Notes: generated from the sequence alone by a model not told the origin. A DNA stretch of 64,000 bases from Clostridiales bacterium (GCA_012837425.1 DURE01000006.1:1-64000), one strand, 5' to 3'. Counted from the first letter of the stretch, positions 1 through 10,180 are shown. A program made the numbers and translations.

Positions 1-25
1 AACGCAGGCCGCAGGCCTGCGTTTG
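1..25. terminator. Hairpin at window edge (AACGCAGGCC-GCA-GGCCTGCGTT)
   Basis: Perfect 10-bp inverted repeat with T-rich flank. Confidence 0.6.
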
Positions 26-115
26 GGTTCCATAATTGAAAACAACCGTATGAGTTTATGCAATACTTACTGTAACGTGACGCTTCTGCCGGCAGTTTAT
101 CCGTGTAGCAGGCTA

Positions 116-532
116 TCAGGGATTGTACACGAATTTTGCCAGTTTTTCGGGCTCCTGGCCTTTGGGGATGGAGGATGTCATAATAATGTTGACGCCGGTT
201 TTCTCGGAGAGCTTCTCAAGCTCAAGTACGGCCGCCTCAAACCCTTCCAAATTGTTGCCGCAGATTTTGAGAGCCGAGTCGATGAAAATATCGGTAATAT
301 CGTGGTTGCTTGCGATAAGACCGGCGACAAAGCCGTACCAGGCCTGGGCGTTGTATATAAGATACTCGTCGATGTTGATAAGCCTTACATTATAGTCGAT
401 GTCAAAGCGGAGCTTGATGCCCTTATCCACGCAGACGACATTTCCCTTGGAGTTTTTGACGGCCTCGTTTACCATTTTGATAAGGGTTTTGGTTTTGCCC
501 GTACCCGGGATTCCGGTAATCAGTTTTAACAT
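116..532 (-). CDS. P-loop NTPase-like protein (GIPGTGKT)
   Basis: MLKLITGIPGTGKTKTL; internal start preferred over the upstream ATG of the track ORF. Confidence 0.7.
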   Translation of the reverse strand: MLKLITGIPGTGKTKTLIKMVNEAVKNSKGNVVCVDKGIKLRFDIDYNVRLINIDEYLIYNAQAWYGFVAGLIASNHDITDIFIDSALKICGNNLEGFEAAVLELEKLSEKTGVNIIMTSSIPKGQEPEKLAKFVYNP

Positions 533-554
533 TTTTCTCCTCCCAAAATAATAT

Positions 555-1886
555 TTATCTGATTCTGTCTTCCAGCTCTTTTTTCCTGAGTTCAAATCCC
601 GGCTTGCCGAGGAGCGCGAACATATTGTTTTTATATTTCTCAACCCCCGGCTGGTCGAAGGGATTCACCCCTGAAAGATAGCCCGAAATAGCGCAGGCCA
701 GCTCAAAGAAGTAAATCAGGCTCCCGAGGTTTCTCTCGTCGCGCCTTTCAATTTCAATGACCAGATTAGGCACCCCGCCGTCGACATGTGCGAGAAGCGT
801 GCCCTCCATCGCCCTCTGGTTGACGAAACTCAGCGACATGCCCGACAAAAACCCCAGCCCGTCGATATTCTCGGGGTCGTCGGGTATTACAAGGTCGACA
901 TCCGGCTCCATCACCCGGAGCACCGTCTCAAACTGATTTCTCAGGCCGTCCTGTACATACTGGCCGAGCGAATGAAGGTCTGTGGTAAAGATGAGCGACG
1001 ACGGATAAATCCCCTTTTTGTCCTTGCCCTCGCTCTCGCCGAAAAGCTGCTTGTACCACTCGCAGAACATCTGCATGTACTGCTCATATCCGACCAAAAT
1101 CTCGGTTACCCTTCCCTTCCGGTATAGGATGTTGCGCAGCGCCGCGTAGCAAAGGCTGTCGTTTTTGTCCAGGTCGGGCTCGGCGAAGGCAAGCCTCGCT
1201 TCGCCGGCCCCGGCCATGAGCTCGTCGATGTCAAGCCCTGCGACGGCAATCGGTAGCAGGCCGACTGCGGTGAGCACCGAAAACCTGCCGCCGACGTCAT
1301 CGGGTATGGTAAAGGTGGTGTATCCCTTCTGCCCGGCGAATTTCCTAAGGTACCCCTTTGTGCGGTCTGTGGTGACGAATATGCGCTCGCGGGCGCCTTC
1401 GATCCCGCAGGTCTCCTCAATCAGCCCTCTGAAAATTCTGAAGGCAATTGCCGGCTCGGTGGTCGAGCCCGACTTTGAGATAACATTTATGCAAACCCGC
1501 CGCCCGCGGCACAACTCAAGGATGTTTGCCATTGACGCCGCGCTTATGTTGTTGCCGGCAAAATAAATCTCGGGGCCGCCGCCAAAGCGGTTGCAGAACT
1601 CGGACTTTATAAATTCAATGGCGGCGCGGGCGCCGAGATATGAGCCGCCGATACCGATTACTACAAATACGTCGCAAATCTCGCGGATTTTTTTCGCGGT
1701 TGCCTTTATATCTTCAAACTCGGCTATATCGTAGGTTGCCGGGAGGTCGAGCCAGCCGAGACGGTCGGCCGCGGCGCCTGTGCCCTCGCGGAGCAGTTTG
1801 TGTGCTGCAGACACCATCGGTCCGATATTTTTCAGTTCCTCCTTGCTGACAAAGGGCAGGACATATTTTTTGTTCAGTCTTACCAT
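555..1886 (-). CDS. pgi: Glucose-6-phosphate isomerase
   Basis: Full-length; VVIGIGGSYLGARAAIEF and ISKSGSTTEPAIAFR motifs. Confidence 0.95.
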   Translation of the reverse strand: MVRLNKKYVLPFVSKEELKNIGPMVSAAHKLLREGTGAAADRLGWLDLPATYDIAEFEDIKATAKKIREICDVFVVIGIGGSYLGARAAIEFIKSEFCNRFGGGPEIYFAGNNISAASMANILELCRGRRVCINVISKSGSTTEPAIAFRIFRGLIEETCGIEGARERIFVTTDRTKGYLRKFAGQKGYTTFTIPDDVGGRFSVLTAVGLLPIAVAGLDIDELMAGAGEARLAFAEPDLDKNDSLCYAALRNILYRKGRVTEILVGYEQYMQMFCEWYKQLFGESEGKDKKGIYPSSLIFTTDLHSLGQYVQDGLRNQFETVLRVMEPDVDLVIPDDPENIDGLGFLSGMSLSFVNQRAMEGTLLAHVDGGVPNLVIEIERRDERNLGSLIYFFELACAISGYLSGVNPFDQPGVEKYKNNMFALLGKPGFELRKKELEDRIR

Positions 1887-1963
1887 TGTAAATTTCCTAT
1901 ATTGTTATATATTCCGTCTTTATTTTACTACATCCCGGCATTTATTTCAACTGTTTTTCAGAA

Positions 1964-3124
1964 TTATGCTATTAAAAAATAGCTGAAAATCCTTGTAAAA
2001 ACTTGCCAGAACCCGATTTTGTCGACTCTTGTGGCGGTGACAATATCGGTGGTCCCGATAGTCTCATTGCCGATATTAAATTTAATACTTCCGACAACTT
2101 CGCCCTCCTTGACCGGAGCCGAGGTGGTTTCCCTGACCTCGACAAACCGCTCAACTTTGCTCTCGCTTCCCTTGGGCACAACGCAGCAGAATCTTCTGGC
2201 CTTAAGGCTCACCGAATCCTCGACCCCGCCGGTCACCTTAAGCTCGCCCGTGTCGGCTTCCTCGAAGACATACAGCGCATAGTTTGCAAACCCCCAGTCG
2301 AGCAGCGTGGTGGCCGCCGCATTTCTGATATCCCGAGTGTCGGCGGCCATGATAACACATATAAGGTGCATGCCGTCGCGCATGGCGGTGGCGCTGACGC
2401 AGAATTTGGCCTTAGAAGTAGAACCGGTCTTAAGCCCGGTGGCACCCTTGTAGAAGCGGACCAGCCGGTTGGTGTTGGTCAGACCGAAGGTCCCGTTGCG
2501 GGTGGTATCCATCCATATCTTGCTGTACTCGAGGATTTTGTCGTATTTTATCAGCTCGCGCGACATTATAGCGACATCCCGTGCCGAGGTTACGTGGTTG
2601 GTAACCGTGTCATCAAGCCCGTTTGTGTTCTCAAAGTTCGTGTTCTTCATCCCGAGCTCTCGCGCGCACCGGTTCATCATGTCGACAAAGACCTCTTCGC
2701 TCCCGGCTACCGCCTCGGCCAGCATAAGTGCGGCGTCGTTGGCCGAACTTATTACCACGCATTTGATAAGCTCCTCGACGGTCATCTGCTCGCCTTCCTC
2801 AAGGTAAATCTGCGAGCCGCCCATAGACGCCGCCCTGTCGCTGCAGGTCAGCATATCGTCAAGGCGCAGCTTTCCGTCCTCTATCGCCTTCATCACCAAA
2901 AGCAGCGTCATGATTTTGGTAATTGATGCCGGGAGCAGCGGCTGGTCGGCATTTTGCTCGTAGAGCACCCTGCCGGTTTCGGACTCCATCAGAATTGCGC
3001 TGACGCAATTGAGCGACAGCTCTGCAGCAACCGTGCTATCGACGGCTGGGCTGCCCAACGCCGGGGTCAGGAAAGATGCTGTTAAAATTGCAAAAAGAAT
3101 AAAAAAACTAATTAGCCTCTTCAT
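1964..3124 (-). CDS. D-alanyl-D-alanine carboxypeptidase (DacF/PBP5-like)
   Basis: Signal peptide, SxxK (PASITKIMT), SSANDAA, KTGSTSKA. Confidence 0.93.
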   Translation of the reverse strand: MKRLISFFILFAILTASFLTPALGSPAVDSTVAAELSLNCVSAILMESETGRVLYEQNADQPLLPASITKIMTLLLVMKAIEDGKLRLDDMLTCSDRAASMGGSQIYLEEGEQMTVEELIKCVVISSANDAALMLAEAVAGSEEVFVDMMNRCARELGMKNTNFENTNGLDDTVTNHVTSARDVAIMSRELIKYDKILEYSKIWMDTTRNGTFGLTNTNRLVRFYKGATGLKTGSTSKAKFCVSATAMRDGMHLICVIMAADTRDIRNAAATTLLDWGFANYALYVFEEADTGELKVTGGVEDSVSLKARRFCCVVPKGSESKVERFVEVRETTSAPVKEGEVVGSIKFNIGNETIGTTDIVTATRVDKIGFWQVFTRIFSYFLIA

Positions 3125-3334
3125 ATCAGTATACTCCGTATTTGTTATTCGTTATAAGATATGATTTGGCCTTTGAGAATATAACAGAAAAACCGCCCCG
3201 GGTGTCGGCGGCTTAGTGCATATATAATTTTCACATGTTGCTAAGGTTCACGGTTCTCCCTGTTTGTTTGCCAGGTATTTCGTGACTATACCGTAGGGGC
3301 GGCCTGCGGTCGTACGCGTCCCATGAATCTTTCC

Positions 3335-3600
3335 GCAAAGCGCGACGGCCCGGCGCGCTTTTTTCATGTCAGTCAGTAGGCTACAGGCAGCAGAGCGCGG
3401 GATATGGGCTCCCGCGCTACAGAATTAGCGCTTTAGTTCAGGAAGTTATTGGGGATTCTCAAGGGGCTTTTTTTCAAAAAAGCCCCTTGAGCGGGGTGCG
3501 GGGCAGCGCCCCGCGCGCGTACTTTAGCGTCAACTTTCTTAGGTGTGCGGGGCAGCGCCCCGCGCGCGTTAGTTTAGCGGGCGCACGGGGGCAGAGCCCC
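3335..3600. repeat. Dispersed intergenic repeat, copy A, with embedded palindromes
   Basis: Shares ATGTCAGTCAG...GGCAGCAGAGCGCGGGATATGGGCTCCCGCGCT and GCGGGGTGCGGGGCAGCGCCCCGCGCG with 61985-62135; contains AAGGGGCTTTTTTTCAAAAAAGCCCCTT. Confidence 0.8.
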
Positions 3601-3603
3601 CGA

Positions 3604-4665
3604 TTACTTAATAGAAAACTTATAAATAGTCGTGCTGGAAAAAAGCTTGCCGGGGGAAAGCGTGCAGTCGGTAAAGCCCGGCTGGTTTATGCTGTTCGGC
3701 ATGAGTTGGGTCTCGAGGCAGAGAGCGCAGTGTTTTTGTTGCGGCATGTTTCCGTTGAAGGGGAATATCTGCGGTCTTATGGAATTCGCCGTGTAGAGCT
3801 GCACACAGGGCCGGTCGGTAAAGAGCTCCATAAGAATTCCAGATTCGGGGCAGAAAAGCTCGCCGCAAAGCTGCGGTGCGGCGGTGGCGCCTTTGGTAAA
3901 ATTCAGGCAGTGGTCGTACCCGCCGGCTGCTGTAATGTCGGGGTGGGGTGCGGAAATATCCCTGCCGACCGGCTTCGGCTCCCTGAAGTCAAAGGGGGTG
4001 CCCTCGACGCTCTTTATCTCCCCAGTCGGGATAAGCCGGTTGTTTGTCGGCAAATAGGTGTCGGCATCAAGCCGCAAGACATGGCTGTATATCGTCGACA
4101 CCTGCCCGCCCAAATTGAAATAAGCGTGATTTGTCAGGTTGACAATGGTTTTTTTGTCGGTCCCGGCACTGTAGCCTATCACAAGCGAGTTGTCTTGTGT
4201 CAGCCTGTAGGCAGCACTGACCGAAAGTGTTCCGGGGTATCCCTCCTCGCCGTCAGGTGAGGTGTAGCCGAACCTGATTTCTGGCTCGTCGTCATCGGAG
4301 AGCACCTCTGCCGACCACAGCCTATGGCTAAATCCACACAGACCGCCATGCAGGTGGTTTTCGCCGTCGTTTCGGGCGAGTATGTACTCGCGGCGGTCGA
4401 GCGTGAACCTGCCCCCTACTATCCGGTTTGCAAAGCGCCCGACCACGGCGCCATAGTACCCGTCGGCCTTCATGTAGGCGGCAAGGCTGTCAAATCCGCA
4501 GACGACATCGCACAGCCGCCCCGCCCGGTCGGGAACCTGAAGCCGGGTCAGGGTGGCGCCAAAGTCAGAAATTTCAGCAACCACGCCGTTTTTGTTGGTT
4601 AGGGTGTAGAGATAAGCCCCGCGTTTGTCGGGCAGTCTGCCGAAGGGGCGTCTGGTAATGCTCAT
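3604..4665 (-). CDS. galM: Aldose 1-epimerase
   Basis: GalM-like: NHAYFNLGG, FANRIVGGRF. Confidence 0.93.
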   Translation of the reverse strand: MSITRRPFGRLPDKRGAYLYTLTNKNGVVAEISDFGATLTRLQVPDRAGRLCDVVCGFDSLAAYMKADGYYGAVVGRFANRIVGGRFTLDRREYILARNDGENHLHGGLCGFSHRLWSAEVLSDDDEPEIRFGYTSPDGEEGYPGTLSVSAAYRLTQDNSLVIGYSAGTDKKTIVNLTNHAYFNLGGQVSTIYSHVLRLDADTYLPTNNRLIPTGEIKSVEGTPFDFREPKPVGRDISAPHPDITAAGGYDHCLNFTKGATAAPQLCGELFCPESGILMELFTDRPCVQLYTANSIRPQIFPFNGNMPQQKHCALCLETQLMPNSINQPGFTDCTLSPGKLFSSTTIYKFSIK

Positions 4666-4733
4666 ATACTTTCATGCCGACCCGGAGGGCGGCTTATTAT
4701 TCCTTGCGTTAGTTTTCGGAGGTTTTGCTTTGA

Positions 4734-5747
4734 CTAATCCTCAAAGCCTTGCGGGTACATGCTCTGCCAGCGGTCGGCGTCGCGGCACATGTCCTCAATG
4801 TCGTATTTCGCCCGCCAGCCGAGCAGGCGGTTGGCCTTGCCGGGGTCGGCGTAGCACTCGTCAACATCTCCGGGGCGCCGGGGAGCTATCTGATAGGGAA
4901 TACGCTTCCCGGTGGTTTTCTCGTAAGCCCGGATTATGTCAAAGACCGAATACCCCCGGCCGGTCCCTATGTTAAAGTACTCTACCCCCCTGACCCGCTC
5001 GGTGTAATCGAGGGCCGAAAGATGAGCTCCGGCGAGATCCAGGATATGAATATAGTCGCGCACCCCGGTGCCGTCATGGGTATTATAATCGTTGCCGTAT
5101 ACCGGCAGATAGGGCAGCTTTCCGCCGGCTACCTGTGTGATGTAGGGCATTAAGTTGCTGGGAATACCGCGCGGGTCCTCGCCGAGCCGCCCGCTTTTGT
5201 GGGCGCCCACCGGATTGAAATAGCGCAGGATGACAACCGACATGCCGCTGTCCGAGGCCGACAGGTCGGCGAGAATCTGCTCAATCATCAGCTTGGTCTG
5301 CCCGTAGGGGTTGACAGGTGAGAGCGGGAAATCCTCGCGGATAGGCACACTCGGGGGCTTACCGTAAACCGTGGCCGACGAGCTGAAAACAAAGCGCTTC
5401 ACCCCGTATTCGGCTATAAGCTCAAGGAGATTTATTGTGCCTGTGACATTGTTCTTATAATATAGAAGCGGACGCGCCACCGACTCGCCCACTGCTTTCA
5501 GCGCGGCAAAATGAATGCAGGAGTCAATATTGTTCTCCCTGAACACCGCCTCCATGCCGGGCTTGTCGAGCATGTCGACACGATAGAATCTTATCTTTTT
5601 CCCGGTAATTTCGCGTATCCTGTCGAGCACCGCCGGCTTGCTGTTTGAGAAATTGTCCATGGCGACAATGTCCTGCCCGGCTCCGAGCAACTCGACAATG
5701 GTATGTGAGCCGATATACCCCGTGCCCCCGGTGATAAGTACTGCCAT
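4734..5747 (-). CDS. galE: UDP-glucose 4-epimerase
   Basis: GGTGYIGSHT, YGQTKLMIE, RYFNPVGAH. Confidence 0.96.
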   Translation of the reverse strand: MAVLITGGTGYIGSHTIVELLGAGQDIVAMDNFSNSKPAVLDRIREITGKKIRFYRVDMLDKPGMEAVFRENNIDSCIHFAALKAVGESVARPLLYYKNNVTGTINLLELIAEYGVKRFVFSSSATVYGKPPSVPIREDFPLSPVNPYGQTKLMIEQILADLSASDSGMSVVILRYFNPVGAHKSGRLGEDPRGIPSNLMPYITQVAGGKLPYLPVYGNDYNTHDGTGVRDYIHILDLAGAHLSALDYTERVRGVEYFNIGTGRGYSVFDIIRAYEKTTGKRIPYQIAPRRPGDVDECYADPGKANRLLGWRAKYDIEDMCRDADRWQSMYPQGFED

Positions 5748-5760
5748 ACTGCCTCCGTTA

Positions 5761-6858
5761 TCACATAAACTCTTCGGTTATCGAGCGAAATTCGTCAAAC
5801 CGTGTCTCAAAATCATAAACTAGCTTTAGCTGATTACGTGCTCTTGTCAGATTGTGACCTTCATATTCAGTTCTGAAGTACACGTCGCCCTCAAGATAGT
5901 CGGTAAGAAACCTCATGCCGGTTTCAAGGGTTATTATATATGCTCCCATCGGCAGAAGGCTGATTTCGCGCTCTGTCAGCGCCCCGCCGGCACCCTTGAT
6001 AAACCCTTCGGCGAAGGCCTCGTACATATCGGCTCTGAAATACACCTTGTCAAGATCGGCCTCGTCCTCAAGTGCGCTTGAGGCGCCAAAGCGTATGGAG
6101 TCGCCGAAGTCGTAGAGCGCCGAGCCGGGCATGACTGTATCAAGGTCTATAATGCATACCGCCCTGCCAGTTGTCTTGTCTATCAGTATGTTATTCAGTT
6201 TCGTGTCGTTGTGCGTGACCCGCACCGGTAGCCTGCCTGCGGCAATTTCATCGACAATATATGAACATTTGTCCCGGCGCTCGCGGATAAAGTCAATCTC
6301 GGCCGCGGCAATTATTCTGCGTTCGCTCGTGCACTCCGTCACAACGCGCTCAAAGGTGGAATATCTCTTTTTGGTGTTGTGAAAGTCGGGTATGGTTTCA
6401 TGGAGGGTGGAGGTGTCATACCCCGCGAGCTTTCGTTGAAAATCCCCGAATGCAAAGCCGACCTCCCTGAAAAGTTCGGTGCTCTCGGCCAGCTGATATG
6501 TGAGAACGTCATCGATAAGTTTGTACATTCTCCAACAGCCGCCGTTGCTGTCCCGGCAAAAGTGCTGCCCGTCATCGCAGGGAATAAAGCGCAGCGTCCC
6601 GCGCTCGGGGTCCCCGCCCTCCTTCTCTATAACCCGGCGCAGGTATTCGGTTACCCCGACAATATTGCTCATAAGCCGCTCGGGGTCCTTGAAGACATAA
6701 GTATTTATCTTCTGCAGGACATATTTTGTCTCGGCTCCGGCAGTCCTGAAGGTCACAAAGAATGTACTGTTGATATGTCCGGTCTTACACTCGCTAAATC
6801 CTACAAGTTCTCCGGGAACCCGAAAATGCCTGACAATATTTTTAATATCGGCCCTCAT
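5761..6858 (-). CDS. Phosphotransferase-family sugar kinase (N-acetylhexosamine 1-kinase-like)
   Basis: APH-fold motif VTHNDTKLNNILID...CIIDLDTVMPGS; ATGA overlap with the upstream gene supports this start. Confidence 0.8.
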   Translation of the reverse strand: MRADIKNIVRHFRVPGELVGFSECKTGHINSTFFVTFRTAGAETKYVLQKINTYVFKDPERLMSNIVGVTEYLRRVIEKEGGDPERGTLRFIPCDDGQHFCRDSNGGCWRMYKLIDDVLTYQLAESTELFREVGFAFGDFQRKLAGYDTSTLHETIPDFHNTKKRYSTFERVVTECTSERRIIAAAEIDFIRERRDKCSYIVDEIAAGRLPVRVTHNDTKLNNILIDKTTGRAVCIIDLDTVMPGSALYDFGDSIRFGASSALEDEADLDKVYFRADMYEAFAEGFIKGAGGALTEREISLLPMGAYIITLETGMRFLTDYLEGDVYFRTEYEGHNLTRARNQLKLVYDFETRFDEFRSITEEFM

Positions 6859-7763
6859 CTCCACAGTCCTCTCGGGTATATTGTTCCGTCGGTTAGCTCG
6901 TCGATGCTCCGCATAACGCCCTCGCGGTCCTCCTGATAGGTCACCCCGAACCAGACCGAGTCGGTTGAGTAGACTCTGACGCCGCATAGTCCACTGGCGA
7001 GCAGCTTTCCCACGTCGTTGGGGAGCAGCGCCTCGGCCTTTTGTGGGTTGTCGTTGTTTTTCAGATTCCGGAGAAACTCATTAAAGCAGGCTTCAAACTG
7101 CGAAAAGGCCACCGGGGTAAATCCCCAGAAGTTCATCGAAACCACGGTGTCGGCGGCAAGTCCCACTTCCCTGCCGTCCTCAAGATATACCGGGCCACCC
7201 GGCGTCCTGTATACCTTGGTCCTCTCCACGATGTTTCTGAGCATCCCGTTATCGGTAATGCAGATGCCGCGCGAGACCGAGCCGATGTCGCTTAAGGTGT
7301 TGTCAAGCACAAAACCGACCATGCAGTACTCCGGGATTGGCTTGTCAAGGTCATCTCTGCTCAGATGTGCGGCGACCTTGGCAAAGGTGTCGGCCCCGTA
7401 GAAATCGTCGGCGTTGCAGACCGCAAAATTGTCCTCGACGATACTGCGGGCGGCTAGCAGCGCATGAGTTGTCCCCCAGGGCTTGGTTCTGCCCTCGGGG
7501 ATCTCTGCCCATTCAGGGATGTCCTCAAGTCTCTGAAAGGCATATTCTACATTGATATGCCCCTCTATTCGCCGGCCTATCGTCTCACGGAAAGCAGTGT
7601 AGTTTTCTTCTTTTATGACGAACACGACCCGGTTAAAGCCGGCACGCCTGGCGTCGAACACCGAATAGTCGATTATGAACTCGCCGTATTTGTTGATGGG
7701 TTCAAGCTGCTTGAGCCCGCCGTATCTTGAGCCGAGCCCGGCCGCAAGAATAACAAGTGTCAT
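6855..7763 (-). CDS. Sugar nucleotidyltransferase family protein
   Basis: MTLVILAAGLGSRYGGLKQLEPI. Confidence 0.88.
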   Translation of the reverse strand: MTLVILAAGLGSRYGGLKQLEPINKYGEFIIDYSVFDARRAGFNRVVFVIKEENYTAFRETIGRRIEGHINVEYAFQRLEDIPEWAEIPEGRTKPWGTTHALLAARSIVEDNFAVCNADDFYGADTFAKVAAHLSRDDLDKPIPEYCMVGFVLDNTLSDIGSVSRGICITDNGMLRNIVERTKVYRTPGGPVYLEDGREVGLAADTVVSMNFWGFTPVAFSQFEACFNEFLRNLKNNDNPQKAEALLPNDVGKLLASGLCGVRVYSTDSVWFGVTYQEDREGVMRSIDELTDGTIYPRGLWR

Positions 7764-7825
7764 ATTCGCGCTCCTTTATCCAACATATCGAAAAAAGCGG
7801 GGTATAGTTGCATTGAGCATTATGT

Positions 7826-7845
7826 AAGCTGCCTTTCGGCAGCTT
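7826..7845. terminator. AAGCTGCC-TTTC-GGCAGCTT hairpin
   Basis: Perfect 8-bp stem, T-rich on plus strand. Confidence 0.6.
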
Positions 7846-7976
7846 TTATATATTAATATTAATCTTTTTTTGTTGTTTTGTCAACCGTGGCGGCCGCAAA
7901 AACCGGAATATTTTACTATTGTTCATACAGGCTGCACGATATTCCATGCCAATGGTATTTTATTACTTTTTGTGGC

Positions 7977-8750
7977 TCAAATCTGTTTGCGCATTTTTTC
8001 TATCGCGCCCTTTTCAAGCCTTGAAACCTGTGCCTGCGATATGCCTATTTCCTCGGCTATCTCCATTTGTGTTTTGTTTTTGTAGAAGCGCATGTTGATT
8101 ATCGAACGCTCACGGTCGGTGAGCTTTTTCATGGCGTCGCGCAGCGCGATGCTCTCAAGCCAGCTCTCGTCGCTGTAGTTTGAGTCGCTGAGCTGGTCTA
8201 TAACATAAATCGAATCCCCGTTTTCGCTGTAGACAGGCTCGTAAAGCGAGATGGGCTCGATTATCGCCTCCATCGAGTGCAGCACCGCGTCGCGGTCCTC
8301 CCCGAGCTTGCCGGCGATATCGTCGACCGAGGGCTCGCTCTCGCGCTCGCGGGTGAGCTGTTCGCGCATCTGCAGCGACCTGTAGGCTAGGTCCCTCACC
8401 GAGCGACTGATTCTGATCGAATTGTTGTCGCGCAGGTATCTGCGTATCTCACCGATTATCATCGGCACGGCATAGGTTGAAAACTTGACATTGAGCTCGG
8501 TATTGAAATTGTCAACCGCCTTTATAAGCCCGATGCAGCCGACCTGAAAGAGGTCGTCCATGTTGTCCCGGCGGCCGGTAAAGCGCTGGATCATGCTGAG
8601 CACCAGCCGAAGGTTGCCGTATATCAACTCCTGCCGCGCCTCCATGTCGCCCTTTTTGGCCCTTTGCAGCAGCTCTGTTTTTTCCTCGTCGGTCAGCGTT
8701 TTTAGCTTGGAGGTGTTTACTCCGCATATTTCGACTTTATTGTAATACAT
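7977..8750 (-). CDS. sigG: Sporulation sigma factor SigG
   Basis: MYYNKVEICGVNTSKLKTLTDEEK N-terminus plus sigma regions 2/3/4. Confidence 0.93.
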   Translation of the reverse strand: MYYNKVEICGVNTSKLKTLTDEEKTELLQRAKKGDMEARQELIYGNLRLVLSMIQRFTGRRDNMDDLFQVGCIGLIKAVDNFNTELNVKFSTYAVPMIIGEIRRYLRDNNSIRISRSVRDLAYRSLQMREQLTRERESEPSVDDIAGKLGEDRDAVLHSMEAIIEPISLYEPVYSENGDSIYVIDQLSDSNYSDESWLESIALRDAMKKLTDRERSIINMRFYKNKTQMEIAEEIGISQAQVSRLEKGAIEKMRKQI

Positions 8751-8753
8751 AAA

Positions 8754-8808
8754 AAATCTCCTGTCGGTCTTGCTCGCTGTGTTACGAGTATTGACTGACA
8801 GGAGATTT
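8754..8808 (-). promoter_or_regulatory. sigG leader hairpin enclosing the Shine-Dalgarno
   Basis: AAATCTCCTGTCAGTC ... GACCGACAGGAGATTT TTTATG; AGGAG SD lies in the 3' arm. Confidence 0.65.
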
Positions 8809-8853
8809 GATTATTCATATTTTGTTTTGCCTAATTCTTCCGAATGAATAATG

Positions 8854-10110
8854 TCAGATGTGGTCGATATTATCCGAATAAGGCTCAATATTTGCGGGAA
8901 TCCACGAATCGTCAAAGTGCAGAAGGACATTTTGCGCGGCAAGCTTTTCCTGTAGAATTATCGTGTCAACTTCGGGCAGATTTTTATTTGTGTCAAGTGA
9001 TATTGACGCGGCAAGCCCGGCCACCTGCCCGGTTAGTATTGCCGGCGGTATGACTCGGACAACATCCCAGGCATAGCCCGCGGCGCTGACACAGCGACCG
9101 GCGGCAATAAGGTTCGGATACCCCGACCTAACAAGGCAGCGGTAGGGGATTTCGTAGAGATAATCCCGATGGTCCATATCGCAAATAGCGCCGACAGAAT
9201 CGGGAAAGTGCCGAAAGACGTCAGACGTTGTGAGGGTATAGTCGCCATCAATTCGGCGCGTGGTCCTCAGCTGCGCCATGCCGGGCAGGGCGACAATTGC
9301 GCGGCTCTTTCTGTCCTCGCTGCAAAGCCTCTCAAAGGCGACCAGCTGGTTCTCCCTGACATATTCGGAGACCGAGGCTGCGTCGGTGCCGTCGTAGAGT
9401 GGCCGGTCCTGTGGCTGGTTTTTGCCGGAGAGCGTGGCGTTGCCGCCCCAGGTCCATTTTATAGCCCTGCCGATGTCGCCTTCGGCCACCGCCGCCTCGC
9501 AGCTATTGAGCGTTATCTTGTGCAGGACCATGGTAAAGAAATTCTTGCCCGCAACACATGGCAGGCCGGCACGCCAGAGCACATCGGCGTCGCCGGTGGC
9601 GTCAATTACCGCCCCGGCCCCATAATAGGACTTGCCCGACTTGTTCTCGACAACAAGTCCTCGGCAGAGATTGCCCTCCATAACCACGTCAGTGACTATC
9701 GTATCGTATAGAATGTCAACCCCGGCGTCGCAGAGCAACCTGTTCAGCGAGAGCGCAAACATGCCAGTGTCATACCGGGTTTTCAGGCGCTGCCCGGTGG
9801 GCGCTTTCGGCTCGCCCTGCTTCCAGTCCTCGGGAATGGTGTCAAAGCCGTACTTTATGGCAAGGCGCATAAACTCGTCGGCCAGCCCCCGGATTATCTG
9901 CCTGCCCCGCCCATTGCACATAGGGACAAACAGGGTTATAAGCCCCAGTGTGGCCAGCCCGCCGAGCATCACCGACTTCTCAATAAGCAGCACGCGCTTG
10001 CCCTCGCGCGCCGCGGTATAGGCGGCCGCAACACCGGCCACCCCGCCCCCGGCGACAATTATCTCGTAGCTGCCGCGCTCGGGAATCTCATAAATTCTGG
10101 TAACAGACAA
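8854..10110 (-). CDS. FAD-dependent oxidoreductase
   Basis: YEIIVAGGGVAGVAAAYTAAREGKRVLLIEK. Confidence 0.88.
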   Translation of the reverse strand: MSVTRIYEIPERGSYEIIVAGGGVAGVAAAYTAAREGKRVLLIEKSVMLGGLATLGLITLFVPMCNGRGRQIIRGLADEFMRLAIKYGFDTIPEDWKQGEPKAPTGQRLKTRYDTGMFALSLNRLLCDAGVDILYDTIVTDVVMEGNLCRGLVVENKSGKSYYGAGAVIDATGDADVLWRAGLPCVAGKNFFTMVLHKITLNSCEAAVAEGDIGRAIKWTWGGNATLSGKNQPQDRPLYDGTDAASVSEYVRENQLVAFERLCSEDRKSRAIVALPGMAQLRTTRRIDGDYTLTTSDVFRHFPDSVGAICDMDHRDYLYEIPYRCLVRSGYPNLIAAGRCVSAAGYAWDVVRVIPPAILTGQVAGLAASISLDTNKNLPEVDTIILQEKLAAQNVLLHFDDSWIPANIEPYSDNIDHI

Positions 10111-10180
10111 TATCTCTCACCTCATGGTAAGTATAGCATATTGTCAGATGGCATGCAAGTACCACGGCAAAAAAAGAAAA

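Noticed and set aside
2003-2926. 307-aa plus-strand ORF
   Set aside because: Antisense to a convincing D-Ala-D-Ala carboxypeptidase; codon-bias shadow ORF in high-GC DNA
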